DNA of 64,000 bases from Aggregatibacter kilianii (GCF_003130255.1 NZ_NRCN01000001.1:1970001-2034000); one strand, 5' to 3'. Shown: positions 1 through 9,915, numbered from the stretch's first letter. A program made the numbers and translations. Notes: generated by a model from the letters alone, not told the origin.

Positions 1-994
<994 letters not shown>

Positions 995-1193
995 ACAACG
1001 CTCAAGTGTTTTTGGGGAGACCTGAGGCATGAGAGCGGAATTGGGTGGGTAGCAGTTAAGAGAGAATAAAGAGAGACTGTAGGTGATTCACCGGGAATAG
1101 AGGTGATGATACTAAGAGAAAGTTGAGAGTCAGCTTGTTTTGGTTTGAAGGATAGAGAATACGAGAAGACGGAAGTAAAGTCATCGACCGAAT

Positions 1194-1309
1194 TTTGGCG
1201 GCGATAATGCGGTGGGCCCACCTGAATCCATACCGAACTCAGAAGTGAAACGCCGTAATGCCGATGGTAGTGTGGGATATTCCCATGTGAGAGTAGGTCA
1301 CCGCCAAGC
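1194..1309 (+). rRNA. rrf: 5S ribosomal RNA
   Basis: The helix I arms TTGGCGG and CCGCCAA close the molecule. Inside are the conserved CCGAACTCAGAAGTGAAACG and GATGGTAGTGTGGG stretches of bacterial 5S rRNA. The length of about 116 nt is normal. It is the last gene of the rrn operon; no tRNA follows it. The exact ends are good to about 2 nt. Confidence 0.96.
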
Positions 1310-1318
1310 TGAATATAG

Positions 1319-1355
1319 ACCCCTGATGTGCATGCATCGGGGGTTTTTGTTTTTG
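1319..1355 (+). terminator. rrn operon terminator
   Basis: An inverted repeat built from CCCCTGATG and CATCGGGG around TGCATG is followed by a T-rich run (TTTTTGTTTTT). This is a typical intrinsic terminator directly after 5S rRNA. Confidence 0.85.
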
Positions 1356-1497
1356 GGCAAAGCGGACAAACAGGATTAAGTTAAAGGTTGAAGAAGGACT
1401 AAAGGCCAAAAGAGAGAGAAAAGGGAAAAGTAAGAGAATGACAAGTTATCACTTAAAGAGATAACGGAGAGATAACCGGGAAATTTAGCGAACAAGA

Positions 1498-1539
1498 AAA
1501 CCGCACTTTGGAAGTGATTGAAAGTGCGGTTGGTTTTTT
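1498..1539. terminator. Inverted uptake-signal pair acting as terminator of hel
   Basis: ACCGCACTTT (1500-1509) and AAAGTGCGGT (1521-1530) form a 10-bp stem flanked by an A run on one side and TTTTTT on the other, so it could terminate on both strands. It lies just past the hel stop codon. Paired uptake signals used as terminators are well known in Haemophilus relatives. The remainder of 1356-1560 is purine-rich with no gene visible. Confidence 0.7.
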
Positions 1540-1561
1540 GGAGGTTTTTATAGACGTGGGG

Positions 1562-2386
<825 letters not shown>

Positions 2387-2486
2387 TTAATTTATGTGAT
2401 AAATGCCTGAAAATTATAGCAAGCATAATGTATAATTAATAGCATTCTATTATCCATTCTCTTTCTTTTTTTTATAAGGTTTTACG

Positions 2487-4367
2487 ATGTCTGAATTATC
2501 TAATCCTGAGCTGGTAAAAACAGTAGTTTTATTAGCCACCAGTGTCACTATTGTTCCACTTTTTAAACGTATTGGATTGGGAAGTGTGCTGGGTTATTTG
2601 ATTGCCGGATGTTTGATTGGGCCGTCCGGTTTTGGGTTGTTTCAAGATCCTTCCAGTATTGTTCACATGGCTGAGTTAGGCGTTGTGATGTTTCTTTTTA
2701 TTATTGGTTTGGAAATGCATCCTGAGCGTCTATGGTCAATGCGCAAGGCGATTTTTGGACGGGGCTTACTGCAAGTAGGGCTTTGTGGCGTATTATTGAC
2801 ATTGGCGGGTATTTATCTGCTACATCTTAGTTTTCCGGTTGCCTTCATTGCTGCGATGGGATTTTCGCTTTCTTCAACCGCTATTGTCATGCAAGTTTTA
2901 GAAGAACGCGGCATCAGTTCAACGCCTAAAGGCCAACGCGTTGTTTCTACATTATTATTTGAAGATCTTTCTATTGTTCCGTTATTGGCATTTGTGGCCT
3001 TTCTTTCACCGGAGACTGACAGCACATCACATTCAACCAATTGGACAGGAATTGGGATGGCATTGGTTGCCGTATTGGGATTGGTTGCGACCGGCAAATG
3101 GCTGATGAATCCAATTTTCCGAATGATTTCTAAAGCACATATTCGAGAAATGATGACTGCTGCTGCATTATTAGTGGTACTTGGAGCTGCATTATTAATG
3201 GAAATTAGTGGGTTATCCATGGCGATGGGGGCGTTTGTTGCCGGTGTAATGTTATCTGAATCTGCTTTTCGACATCAATTAGAAGCGGATATAGAACCGT
3301 TTCGTGGATTATTGCTAGGCCTGTTTTTCATGGGCGTGGGGATGTCATTAGATTTTACATTGGTTTGGCATAATGCGTTATGGTTACTTGGTATTGTTTT
3401 CTTGTATATATTAGGTAAGGCCATAAGCGTGTATGCTGTGGCGCGCGCAACTTTATTAAATCATAAAGAAGCCATTGGGCGTATGGCAATTATGGCGCAC
3501 GGTGGTGAGTTTGCATTCGTTTTATTTTCTGCTGCGACAACCGCAGGGGTGTTATCTGCAGATTTAAACGCAACGTTTACGGCTGCCGTGATTATTTCCA
3601 TGTTGTTTTCACCGTTAATTGTATTAGTGCTACGTCGATTATCAAAACCAAATACGTTAGTGAGTATAAATACGGATCAGGTTGATGGTATTGATTTAAT
3701 TGAAAGTGTTGAAAATAGTGTTGTTGTGTTGGGATTTGGGCGTTTTAGTCAAATTGTTTGTCAGACATTATTAGCTCGGGGTATTCAAGTTACGGTGATT
3801 GATTCTAATATCGATCGAATCCGTTCTGCGGCAAAATTCGGTTTTAAAGTCTATTACGGTGATGGTTCCCGTTTAGATGTGCTACGTGCTTGTGGTTTAG
3901 AAAAGGCGTCTTGTGTCATTTTAGGCATTAGTGATACAAAACGTATTGAATTGATTGTCAAGCAGATTAAGCATGAGTACCCGTTATTACCGGTGCTTGC
4001 CAGAACTTATGATCGACAAAGTGCGGTTAATTTAGTGAAACTTAACATTGATTTTCAAATTCGTGAGACCTTTGAATCTGCCTTGCTTTTAGGACGCGAA
4101 GCGTTAATTCGTTTAGGTGTAGATCAAATTGAGGTTGATGAAATTGTTACTTCTATTCGTCAATTGGATCATGAACGTTTAACCGAAGAAGTTTTGCACG
4201 GATTTTCAGCTGAATTGGTCAGAAAATATTGGACGCCGAAACCTTTTGTTCGCCCGACACAACATGCCGAGGCATTAAATGAGGAAGCAGCTGATATTTT
4301 AGCCGAAACAGAACAAGAATCTTCAGTTGAAGAACATACAAATGAGTTGCAAACCGCAGCAGTTTGA
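2487..4367 (+). CDS. kefC: KefB/KefC-type monovalent cation:proton antiporter (CPA2) with RCK domain
   Basis: 626 aa inner-membrane protein. Roughly residues 5-385 form about a dozen hydrophobic helices of the Na+/H+ exchanger fold. A cytosolic RCK/TrkA-N domain follows, with the nucleotide-binding GFGRFSQ motif at about 413-419 and the KVYYGDGSRLDVLRACG segment typical of KefB/KefC. Those proteins are glutathione-gated K+ efflux systems that protect against electrophiles; that exact role is inferred here. No KefF/KefG ancillary oxidoreductase lies beside it. It is monocistronic, with a bidirectional terminator after it. The choice between kefB and kefC is uncertain. Confidence 0.85.
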   Translation: MSELSNPELVKTVVLLATSVTIVPLFKRIGLGSVLGYLIAGCLIGPSGFGLFQDPSSIVHMAELGVVMFLFIIGLEMHPERLWSMRKAIFGRGLLQVGLCGVLLTLAGIYLLHLSFPVAFIAAMGFSLSSTAIVMQVLEERGISSTPKGQRVVSTLLFEDLSIVPLLAFVAFLSPETDSTSHSTNWTGIGMALVAVLGLVATGKWLMNPIFRMISKAHIREMMTAAALLVVLGAALLMEISGLSMAMGAFVAGVMLSESAFRHQLEADIEPFRGLLLGLFFMGVGMSLDFTLVWHNALWLLGIVFLYILGKAISVYAVARATLLNHKEAIGRMAIMAHGGEFAFVLFSAATTAGVLSADLNATFTAAVIISMLFSPLIVLVLRRLSKPNTLVSINTDQVDGIDLIESVENSVVVLGFGRFSQIVCQTLLARGIQVTVIDSNIDRIRSAAKFGFKVYYGDGSRLDVLRACGLEKASCVILGISDTKRIELIVKQIKHEYPLLPVLARTYDRQSAVNLVKLNIDFQIRETFESALLLGREALIRLGVDQIEVDEIVTSIRQLDHERLTEEVLHGFSAELVRKYWTPKPFVRPTQHAEALNEEAADILAETEQESSVEEHTNELQTAAV

Positions 4368-4382
4368 TAGTTGATAAAATAA

Positions 4383-4416
4383 TAGGCACGAAATAACATC
4401 GTGCCTTTATTTTTTA
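4383..4416. terminator. Bidirectional terminator between the antiporter and csdE
   Basis: GGCACGA and TCGTGCC pair around a short loop and are followed on the plus strand by TTTATTTTTT. It sits between two convergent genes and can serve both. Confidence 0.8.
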
Positions 4417-4794
4417 TAAATTATGCAAAATCTGTTCAATGTGTTTTAAACCGTTTAGGCGGGTCGTGCTTAAACGTTGAGCAATGCCAAGTTGGGTGAA
4501 ATAGGCAGTTAAATCAAAATGGCGTAATTGTTCAGCACTTTTGTTTTCAATGTGTTGCAATAAAATCCATAATAAACCGTTCATAATCCGCGCTTCACTA
4601 TAGGCCTGAAAGTGAAAAGTGCGGTCGTTTTTTTCGGTGAATTTAAACCATACCTGTACTTCGCAACCCGGAATGATTTTCATCTGGGATAATTCATTTT
4701 CATTTGGTATGGGGAGATTTTTGCCTGCCTGAATAATCAAACGGTAGCGTTCTTCCCATGTTGTGGCATGGAGTAATTGTTGTTCAATGTTCAT
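4414..4794 (-). CDS. csdE: CsdE/SufE-like sulfur acceptor protein
   Basis: 126 aa, SufE/Fe-S metabolism-associated family. The sulfur-accepting cysteine is Cys44 in the motif IPGCEVQVWF, which matches the SufE/CsdE active-site loop. CsdE takes persulfide sulfur from the cysteine desulfurase CsdA. The ATG overlaps the csdA stop codon (ATGA, 4791-4794), so the two are translationally coupled and form one operon. Length is normal for the family. Confidence 0.92.
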   Translation of the reverse strand: MNIEQQLLHATTWEERYRLIIQAGKNLPIPNENELSQMKIIPGCEVQVWFKFTEKNDRTFHFQAYSEARIMNGLLWILLQHIENKSAEQLRHFDLTAYFTQLGIAQRLSTTRLNGLKHIEQILHNL

Positions 4795-5990
4795 CTTAAT
4801 AATTCTAAACTTTTATCTAAGGCGTTAAAAAATGCTTCAACGTCTGAGGCGATATTATAAGGTGCAAAAGATAAGCGCAGGATAGCGGCCTGTCCTAATC
4901 TTGCTAAATAAGGCTGTGCACAATGTTCACCAACGCGTAAAGCGATATTTTGTTCAGCTAATAGCGTGGCTAAATCAAACGCGTTGACATCCTCGAAGAC
5001 AAAGCTGACGACCGAACTGGGTTGTGGTGAGTTAAATAATTTGCATTGTTGATAAGAGGATAAACGTTGACGGGTCATTTCTGCCAAGCGTACGGCGTGT
5101 TCTTCCATTTTGCCAATATCCCATTGGCTTAACCACTCTAGAACGGCGTTAAAACCAATCACGGCAGCAATATTTGGTGTGCCGGCTTCCAACCGATAAG
5201 GCAGTTCGGCAAAGGTGATTTGTCGTTTGCTAACTTTGCTAATCATCTTGCCGCCGTACTGCAAGGGCTGTAATAAATTTAACGCTTCCAATTTTCCGCT
5301 TAACACGCCAAGCCCGGTCGGACCGTAAATTTTATGGGCGGAAAAGGCAATAAAATCGGCATCCAATTCTGTTAAATTAATTTTGATGTGGCTAATGGCT
5401 TGTGCCGCATCCACTAAAACAAGAGAGGAACTTTGTGCACGAATCAACTCAATCAATTGTTTGACAGATTGCTGTGTGCCGGTGACATTAGACGCAAAAT
5501 TTAGCGCTACCAATTTCGTGCGTGGTGTGAGTTTTTTCAATAACGCATCGGTGTCAATCAGCCAATTATCCAATATCGGCAACACATGAATAATGGCGCC
5601 GGTTTTTTTAGCCACTTGGTGCCACGTGACGAAATTAGCGTGATGATCTGCTTCACTGATAATGATTTCATCACCGGCATTTAAATACGGCAATAAACCA
5701 TTTGCCACGGTGTTAATGGCCTGGGTCGTGCCTGATGTCCAAATCACAGCCTGTTCGCTTTCGGCATGAATTAACTGCTTAACCCGGCTACGTGCCTGTT
5801 CATAAAGTGCGGTCTGTTTTTCATCATATTGACTGCGATGCACCGAGCCGGCGGATTGATAAAAATCCACCGTTGCCTGAATTAAGCACTGCGGCTTGAG
5901 GGTTGTCGCGGCGTTATCAAGATAGACCACTGCATCTGCATGAGTGAAATAGGGAAAATATTGACGAAATGTAAGGGGATCAAAATGCAT
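4791..5990 (-). CDS. csdA: Cysteine desulfurase CsdA
   Basis: 399 aa, class V aminotransferase fold using PLP. The SAHKIYGPTG segment carries the PLP-binding lysine. VGEHCAQPYLARLG near the C-terminus contains the catalytic cysteine of the CsdA/SufS subgroup. LDNAATT at the N-terminus is also typical. The enzyme removes sulfur from cysteine and passes it to CsdE. It is the first gene of csdA-csdE. The nuclease gene upstream ends 3 nt before the csdA start in the same direction, so they may be co-transcribed. Confidence 0.93.
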   Translation of the reverse strand: MHFDPLTFRQYFPYFTHADAVVYLDNAATTLKPQCLIQATVDFYQSAGSVHRSQYDEKQTALYEQARSRVKQLIHAESEQAVIWTSGTTQAINTVANGLLPYLNAGDEIIISEADHHANFVTWHQVAKKTGAIIHVLPILDNWLIDTDALLKKLTPRTKLVALNFASNVTGTQQSVKQLIELIRAQSSSLVLVDAAQAISHIKINLTELDADFIAFSAHKIYGPTGLGVLSGKLEALNLLQPLQYGGKMISKVSKRQITFAELPYRLEAGTPNIAAVIGFNAVLEWLSQWDIGKMEEHAVRLAEMTRQRLSSYQQCKLFNSPQPSSVVSFVFEDVNAFDLATLLAEQNIALRVGEHCAQPYLARLGQAAILRLSFAPYNIASDVEAFFNALDKSLELLR

Positions 5991-5993
5991 TTT

Positions 5994-6494
5994 TTACCTT
6001 CTTTGTTGACGCCATAAGTGGGGTTCGACAGGGGAACGATCGCGCCACAAACCTAGTCGATTTTCTCTTGCCGTTTGCTCAGCCTGTAAATAGGTGACAT
6101 CGTGCAAATATTGTCGATAAGCCCATGCCATGCCTTGTTGTACCATAATTAAATTGATGTTTTGCCCCTGCTTATCATACACCGTTGCCAAGGTGCGCTG
6201 ATAGCGATCGTAACCTTGAATATTTAATGTAACATTGCGTTTGTGGATAAGCGAGCCAAGCATTTGGCGGGATTTTTTACCGAAGGGTTGTGTTTTTTCC
6301 GGTGCATCGATTTCGGCTAACCGCACTTTAATGGTTTTACGATTGGCAGTTAAACAAGTGAAAGTGTCTCCGTCGCTAATACCCACCACACGGCAATCTG
6401 TTGTTCGCGCTTGAAGGACGGGAGCCAAGAGCAATAAGATAAGGCAGAGAAATCGTTGTAACATAACATATAAAACCGCCAAAAGTGCGGTCAT
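5994..6494 (-). CDS. Secreted thermonuclease-like (SNase) endonuclease
   Basis: 166 aa with a hydrophobic N-terminal signal, so probably exported. The staphylococcal nuclease fold is recognisable: VRLAEIDAPEK holds the Arg and Asp residues of the Ca2+/catalytic site, and DRYQRTLATVY holds the second catalytic Arg. The given ATG lies directly beside an uptake signal (6483-6491). A second ATG at 6464 would give a shorter, more classical signal peptide, and the sequence does not settle the choice. It probably shares a transcript with csdA-csdE. Confidence 0.8.
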   Translation of the reverse strand: MTALLAVLYVMLQRFLCLILLLLAPVLQARTTDCRVVGISDGDTFTCLTANRKTIKVRLAEIDAPEKTQPFGKKSRQMLGSLIHKRNVTLNIQGYDRYQRTLATVYDKQGQNINLIMVQQGMAWAYRQYLHDVTYLQAEQTARENRLGLWRDRSPVEPHLWRQQRR

Positions 6495-6535
6495 TTTTCT
6501 CGGTAAATTTTAGAAAAACATAAAATTTAGTGACA

Positions 6536-6563
6536 AAAAAAGCTGCTTTTTACAGCAGCTTTA
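6536..6563 (-). terminator. Hairpin terminator next to the left direct repeat
   Basis: On the minus strand AAAGCTGCTG ... CAGCTTTTTTT forms a stem followed by T's. It closely resembles the terminator downstream of tRNA-Leu at 9118-9143. That is expected if this was the original sequence beyond the tRNA 3' end before an element inserted. Confidence 0.65.
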
Positions 6564-6571
6564 GGAATCTT

Positions 6572-6596
6572 GAAACTTATCATTGGTGCCTAGGGT
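6572..6596. repeat. Direct repeat (putative attachment site), left copy
   Basis: This 25-bp sequence, beginning GAAACTTATC and ending GCCTAGGGT, is identical to 9154-9178. There the second part is the 3' end of tRNA-Leu including its CCA. The two copies bracket about 2.6 kb. Integrative elements that insert at tRNA 3' ends leave this signature. Confidence 0.75.
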
Positions 6597-6864
6597 TGGC
6601 AATAAGTTTGTAACTGCTTCAATAAGTTGCATTATATCAATCTCAATTATTTGCGCCAATTTTTGCGTAAAAGTATTTTAGATCTCATATTAAATTATTT
6701 TTTCTTTTTATGATATACATCAAAAAAATGGATCTGATTTCTGCGTTTTCTTGTGTTAAAAGATCTGAATGATTTGATCTCAACAGCACCAATATTAGAA
6801 AGGTTTAAAGTGATAATGCAATTTGCGCTGAAATTACCATATTTTGTGCGTGGGAGCTGTGAGG

Positions 6865-6897
6865 AAAAAATAACCCCCGTTGAACTACGGGGGAAAT
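6865..6897 (-). terminator. Terminator of the GHKL/STAS operon
   Basis: Read on the minus strand, CCCCCGT and ACGGGGG form a seven-pair GC stem around AGTTCA, followed by TTATTTTTT. It lies 24 nt beyond the stop codon of the last operon gene. Confidence 0.88.
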
Positions 6898-6920
6898 ATG
6901 TAAACATTAAACTCAAAGTT

Positions 6921-7322
6921 TTACCAGCATCTTTTACATAGATTCTTTTTAATAACATGAATCTGTTTAGAAAGGCTTTCCATTGTTGCATTTTCTTTCT
7001 TATGAAAGATATGATCGGTTAGGATGCGTTTTAACGTTGATAATTCAAAAACACCGATTTCTTTATCAAGCCTTGATAACTCAGTATGTAAATTATCATT
7101 TTGATAAACCATGAAATGGTAATCTTCATCAGCATAATCTTTACTAAAAATATCTTTCGCTGCATTATAGGTGGCATCAAGCATTTGCTCTATTTTATCT
7201 ATTGATGAATTATAATATGAGTTTTTCTCTTTTCTTCCGCCAACAATGTACATAATGCTACTAGAAAATAATGAAATAAATGCAGGGATAATAACCGATG
7301 ACACCCAAGAGAAATTTTCCAA
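6921..7322 (-). CDS. Small membrane-anchored protein of the GHKL/STAS module
   Basis: 133 aa, family not recognised. One hydrophobic segment at about residues 7-29 (ending near YIVGGRK) is followed by a mostly helical, charged soluble part, suggesting a single-pass membrane protein with a cytosolic tail. Translation appears to start at TTG only one base after the STAS-like gene stop, with an AGGAAA ribosome site inside the preceding gene, so coupling is likely. It is the last gene of the three-gene operon before a strong terminator. It could tether the ATPase/STAS pair to the membrane or act as an effector; that is speculation from gene order. Confidence 0.72.
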   Translation of the reverse strand: MENFSWVSSVIIPAFISLFSSSIMYIVGGRKEKNSYYNSSIDKIEQMLDATYNAAKDIFSKDYADEDYHFMVYQNDNLHTELSRLDKEIGVFELSTLKRILTDHIFHKKENATMESLSKQIHVIKKNLCKRCW

Positions 7323-7323
7323 T

Positions 7324-7650
7324 TTAATTTCCTATTTGTTTTTTAATTTCATCATCAACATAGCTCTCAACTTCAGATTTCCAATCTGAGTTTGTTGTGC
7401 GAATATTTGCAATCATAGTTTTTATCTCATCGCTAGTAAATTTACCTAACCGAACAAGACCAGCAAATGCTTCGTCTAAAAATGAGGAACCATAACCGCG
7501 TACGCCATCAAGGTCAACGATTAAATCTTTGTCTCTTTCAAATGCTGGTACAAGAATATCATCTCTAAACTCCTCTCCGCTTGCTTTACCAAGATGGCGA
7601 TAACGCGCACCAGGAGTGGTGCTAAATTCTTTTACATATACTATAGTCAT
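7324..7650 (-). CDS. STAS-like domain protein (DUF4325 type)
   Basis: 108 aa from the ATG at 7650. That start overlaps the stop of the upstream ATPase gene (ATGA) and has GAGGAAA upstream; a longer frame opening at 7683 is less likely. The segment LIVDLDGVRGYGSSFLDEAFAGLVR is the hallmark of the STAS-like DUF4325 family: a hydrophobic strand, then the Ser-rich turn where anti-anti-sigma factors are phosphorylated. Family members are commonly paired with GHKL ATPases, as here. By analogy with SpoIIAA/SpoIIAB the pair may form a partner switch; the signal and target are unknown. Confidence 0.78.
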   Translation of the reverse strand: MTIVYVKEFSTTPGARYRHLGKASGEEFRDDILVPAFERDKDLIVDLDGVRGYGSSFLDEAFAGLVRLGKFTSDEIKTMIANIRTTNSDWKSEVESYVDDEIKKQIGN

Positions 7651-8807
7651 AACGTTTCCTCTTGATTTAATGGAATAATCCAATACAACAGTGTCCCATC
7701 AATAGATAAACTGTCGTCGTATAATTTTTCAATTAACTTTCCATTTCTATTATTATAATGATAAACACCACGATTTGAATAGATTCTCATGGCACTACCA
7801 TTAGTTTTTTCAATAAATGTTCTTATATCCTGCCCACCTTTCCCTCTATGAGAAAGTTGTGTTCTAGTTTTTTTAATAAGTGTTGCTGCTTTTATATCTT
7901 TGCAGTCAGTACTACCTAGATTGCCAACAAGAGTGAAAATTCTATCTAATAATTTGGGGTCTTTATTAAATCTAAGCGTTTTAGGAATACCATGACCAAG
8001 ATCACAGATAAACAATAATAATTGCTCCTCTAATTCTGCGACAAGCATCCACCATCTTCGTAGTGGGAAAACACGTTCTGTCGTGATTTGTTCGTTATAT
8101 GCGTGCTCAACTGCATTTGCGATCCCTTCAATCACACCACCATATAACTCACTCAAATTAGCTAATCCCATTTTCTCTAACTGATCGAAAATTGGTGAGG
8201 TCACATCTCCGTCAGCTGCGTCACTAAAAACATAGTGCCAAGATTGGACATTTTTTTGTTGAACGTTAGTTTTATAGTCATATCCAAGTAATTTGTAGAG
8301 TCCTATATGACAAAACACAGCATCCACATTAAATTTTATATGCTTATCTTTACTTGGTCTATGATTATGCAGGCATCTATCAGGTCGTTGCAATAAAAAT
8401 CTTAACTGCGGATACTGCTGTTTTATGCTATCAATTATGGCAATTAAGAGAATACAGGCATCCGCATACAAGTAATAAGTGTTTAAAAAGGAAATCATTA
8501 ATTTGTTTTTGCCAGACGCAACAACTTTGTCAGCAGTTCGTTGAAGTTCATTTTTAAATTTAATAAACCGAGCATGCTCGGTATCTTCGGATTTCCTTTT
8601 TTTATCTAATTTGGATGGTGCAAGCAAAAGCACATCAGGAGCCTTAACACAAGGTATATTTTGTCGCAACAATTTCTTTTCAAATAAAGCGAGTTTTAGT
8701 TTATGTTTTCTTACTCTATTCTTGTGTATTAGTTCCCTTAATTTGCGTTTGGTTCTCTTTTTTACCAAATGTATCCATATTTTTTTAGATTTATATGATT
8801 TTTTCAT
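7647..8807 (-). CDS. GHKL-type ATPase, first gene of the island operon
   Basis: 386 aa. The N-terminal 50 residues are very rich in Lys/Arg. Residues about 100-200 are uncharacterised and may contain a divergent STAS-like fold. Residues about 220-345 show the GHKL (histidine kinase/Hsp90/MutL) nucleotide pocket: N-box EGIANAVEHAY (Glu227, Asn231), G1 box CDLGHGIP (268-275) and a G2-like GKGGQD (322-327). No receiver or phosphoacceptor domain is visible, so it is not a classical sensor kinase. A SpoIIAB-like serine kinase or a nucleotide-gated switch is more plausible. AAGGGG precedes the ATG. Confidence 0.8.
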   Translation of the reverse strand: MKKSYKSKKIWIHLVKKRTKRKLRELIHKNRVRKHKLKLALFEKKLLRQNIPCVKAPDVLLLAPSKLDKKRKSEDTEHARFIKFKNELQRTADKVVASGKNKLMISFLNTYYLYADACILLIAIIDSIKQQYPQLRFLLQRPDRCLHNHRPSKDKHIKFNVDAVFCHIGLYKLLGYDYKTNVQQKNVQSWHYVFSDAADGDVTSPIFDQLEKMGLANLSELYGGVIEGIANAVEHAYNEQITTERVFPLRRWWMLVAELEEQLLLFICDLGHGIPKTLRFNKDPKLLDRIFTLVGNLGSTDCKDIKAATLIKKTRTQLSHRGKGGQDIRTFIEKTNGSAMRIYSNRGVYHYNNRNGKLIEKLYDDSLSIDGTLLYWIIPLNQEETL

Positions 8808-9153
8808 TGGGGCCCCTTAGAATATGAGTAGTGTTATTCATCTTTACCATCATAGAAAACATGTAAATCAATATGTTGAAGCGAGTTGTTAGTCTTGTTT
8901 TGTAATTCCCTCTTTAATGCTTGAATCTGGGAAACACCATTAATTTATTGAAGACCGGTATTTTTTAGAGCCTAATTTTTTGATGCAAATTCACTTCATT
9001 GGCGATCTAAACAGATCATAGATGAATAGTAAATAAATTTAAATATATACAGTGGTTTTTCTGAGTGAAAATTTTAGAATTGTTATAATCTATTGATTTT
9101 TTATATTATTTTAAAACAAAAAGCCGCTTTGAAAAGCGGCTTGTAATTCTTCA
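8808..9153. other. AT-rich upstream region of the island operon
   Basis: About 310 bp between the ATPase start and the tRNA terminator contain no supported gene. The region is strongly AT-rich and must carry the operon promoter on the minus strand, but no single -35/-10 pair stands out. Nothing resembling an integrase or excisionase fragment is seen. Confidence 0.6.
9118..9143 (-). terminator. tRNA-Leu terminator
   Basis: On the minus strand AAGCCGCTTTTCAAAGCGGC is followed by TTTTTG. It lies about 20 nt beyond the tRNA CCA end. Confidence 0.85.
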
Positions 9154-9178
9154 GAAACTTATCATTGGTGCCTAGGGT
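9154..9178. repeat. Direct repeat (putative attachment site), right copy overlapping tRNA-Leu 3' end
   Basis: Identical over 25 bp to 6572-6596. Positions 9166-9178 are the last 13 nt of the tRNA (acceptor strand plus CCA); the other 12 lie beyond it. The insert therefore keeps the tRNA intact, as tRNA-targeting elements do. Confidence 0.75.
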
Positions 9179-9251
9179 CGGACTCGAACCGACACGTTTA
9201 TTCAACGGCGGATTTTGAATCCGCTGCGTCTACCAATTTCGCCACCCAGGC
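9166..9251 (-). tRNA. tRNA-Leu (anticodon CAA)
   Basis: The cloverleaf is clear on the minus strand. The acceptor arms GCCTGGG/CCTAGGC have one non-standard pair, and the CCA is encoded. The D-arm has GGTAGACGC. The anticodon stem GCGGA/TCCGC has loop TTCAAAA, giving anticodon CAA. There is a long variable arm typical of tRNA-Leu, and the T-loop is GGTTCGAGTCC. A strong promoter lies upstream and a terminator downstream, so it is a monocistronic tRNA. Its 3' end is the apparent integration site of the 2.6-kb island. Confidence 0.97.
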
Positions 9252-9284
9252 AACACTGATAAGTTTCATGTGAAAACGAGCGGT

Positions 9285-9312
9285 ATTATAAGGATTTATA
9301 TTGCAGTTGCAA
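9285..9312 (-). promoter_or_regulatory. tRNA-Leu promoter
   Basis: On the minus strand TTGCAA (9312-9307) and TATAAT (9290-9285) are separated by 16 bp. The expected start point lies about 25 nt before the tRNA 5' end. The rest of 9252-9504 is AT-rich leader of lrgA, and no further gene is seen. Confidence 0.75.
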
Positions 9313-9504
9313 GTAAAAACTTTGTAATTTTGTTTAACTGTATAAAATTCAACACGTTTGATGGTTTTTTATCTATGAAATTTTTACTGCATTTACCCCT
9401 TGCGCCGTCTTCATAACATTATCAATTTTGAATAAAAAATTCCCCTACTAACTAAATGGGAGTAGAATTATTTTGAGGTTTAAACAAAAGTTGAGTTTTT
9501 TATT

Positions 9505-9915
9505 ATGTATCGGAAAGTTTTTGACTTAGTCAGGTCGCTGTTTTTGTTGTATCTCATGTTGCATTTCGGAGAATTGATCGCGCATTACGTCCCTATTGGC
9601 ATTCCATCGAGTATTTGGGGATTATTGCTGCTGTTTACCTGCTTAATGTTACGTATCGTCAAAGTGGAGTGGGTGATGTTTTCCTCCCGTCTTTTAATTC
9701 GTTACATGGCGTTATTATTTGTGCCGGTCAGTGTGGGAATTGTCAAATATTCCGGCTTGCTCATGGATCAAATGAAAGAATTATTAGTGCCGAATATTGT
9801 CAGTACTTGCGTGACCTTGGTTGTTATCGGCATACTGTCTGACTATCTGTTTTCCCTCAAATCCTTTACTCATCTTAAACATAAAATCATGAAAAAACGG
9901 GCGAAGGAGGAATAA
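9505..9915 (+). CDS. lrgA: CidA/LrgA family holin-like protein
   Basis: 136 aa with about four hydrophobic helices. HYVPIGIPSSIWGLLLLF is the signature stretch of CidA/LrgA. These membrane proteins resemble holins and, with LrgB, influence murein hydrolase activity or act in pyruvate/metabolite transport; the role here is inferred from family. The basic C-terminus (KHKIMKKRAKEE) is probably cytoplasmic. The stop codon overlaps the lrgB start by one base, so the two genes form an operon. Confidence 0.9.
   Translation: MYRKVFDLVRSLFLLYLMLHFGELIAHYVPIGIPSSIWGLLLLFTCLMLRIVKVEWVMFSSRLLIRYMALLFVPVSVGIVKYSGLLMDQMKELLVPNIVSTCVTLVVIGILSDYLFSLKSFTHLKHKIMKKRAKEE

Larger units (their letters stand above)
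6495..6920. other. Intergenic left flank of the tRNA-Leu island
   Basis: No convincing gene is seen. The stretch holds a terminator hairpin (6536-6563), one copy of the 25-bp direct repeat (6572-6596) and the terminator of the GHKL/STAS operon (6865-6897). Just after the repeat, TTGGCAATAAGTTT faintly resembles the sequence beyond the tRNA-Leu 5' end (GGCAACACTGATAAGTTT), so a deleted second tRNA copy is possible. Confidence 0.6.

Noticed and set aside
6590-6612. Possible degenerate second tRNA-Leu
   Set aside because: Only the 3' end and a faint trace of the 5' flank are present; a direct repeat from integration explains it better.
6695-6991. 98-aa minus-strand frame beyond the membrane-protein gene, and a 62-aa plus-strand frame in the same stretch
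   Set aside because: The first runs straight through the operon terminator (6865-6897). The second lacks a ribosome site and has no recognisable features.
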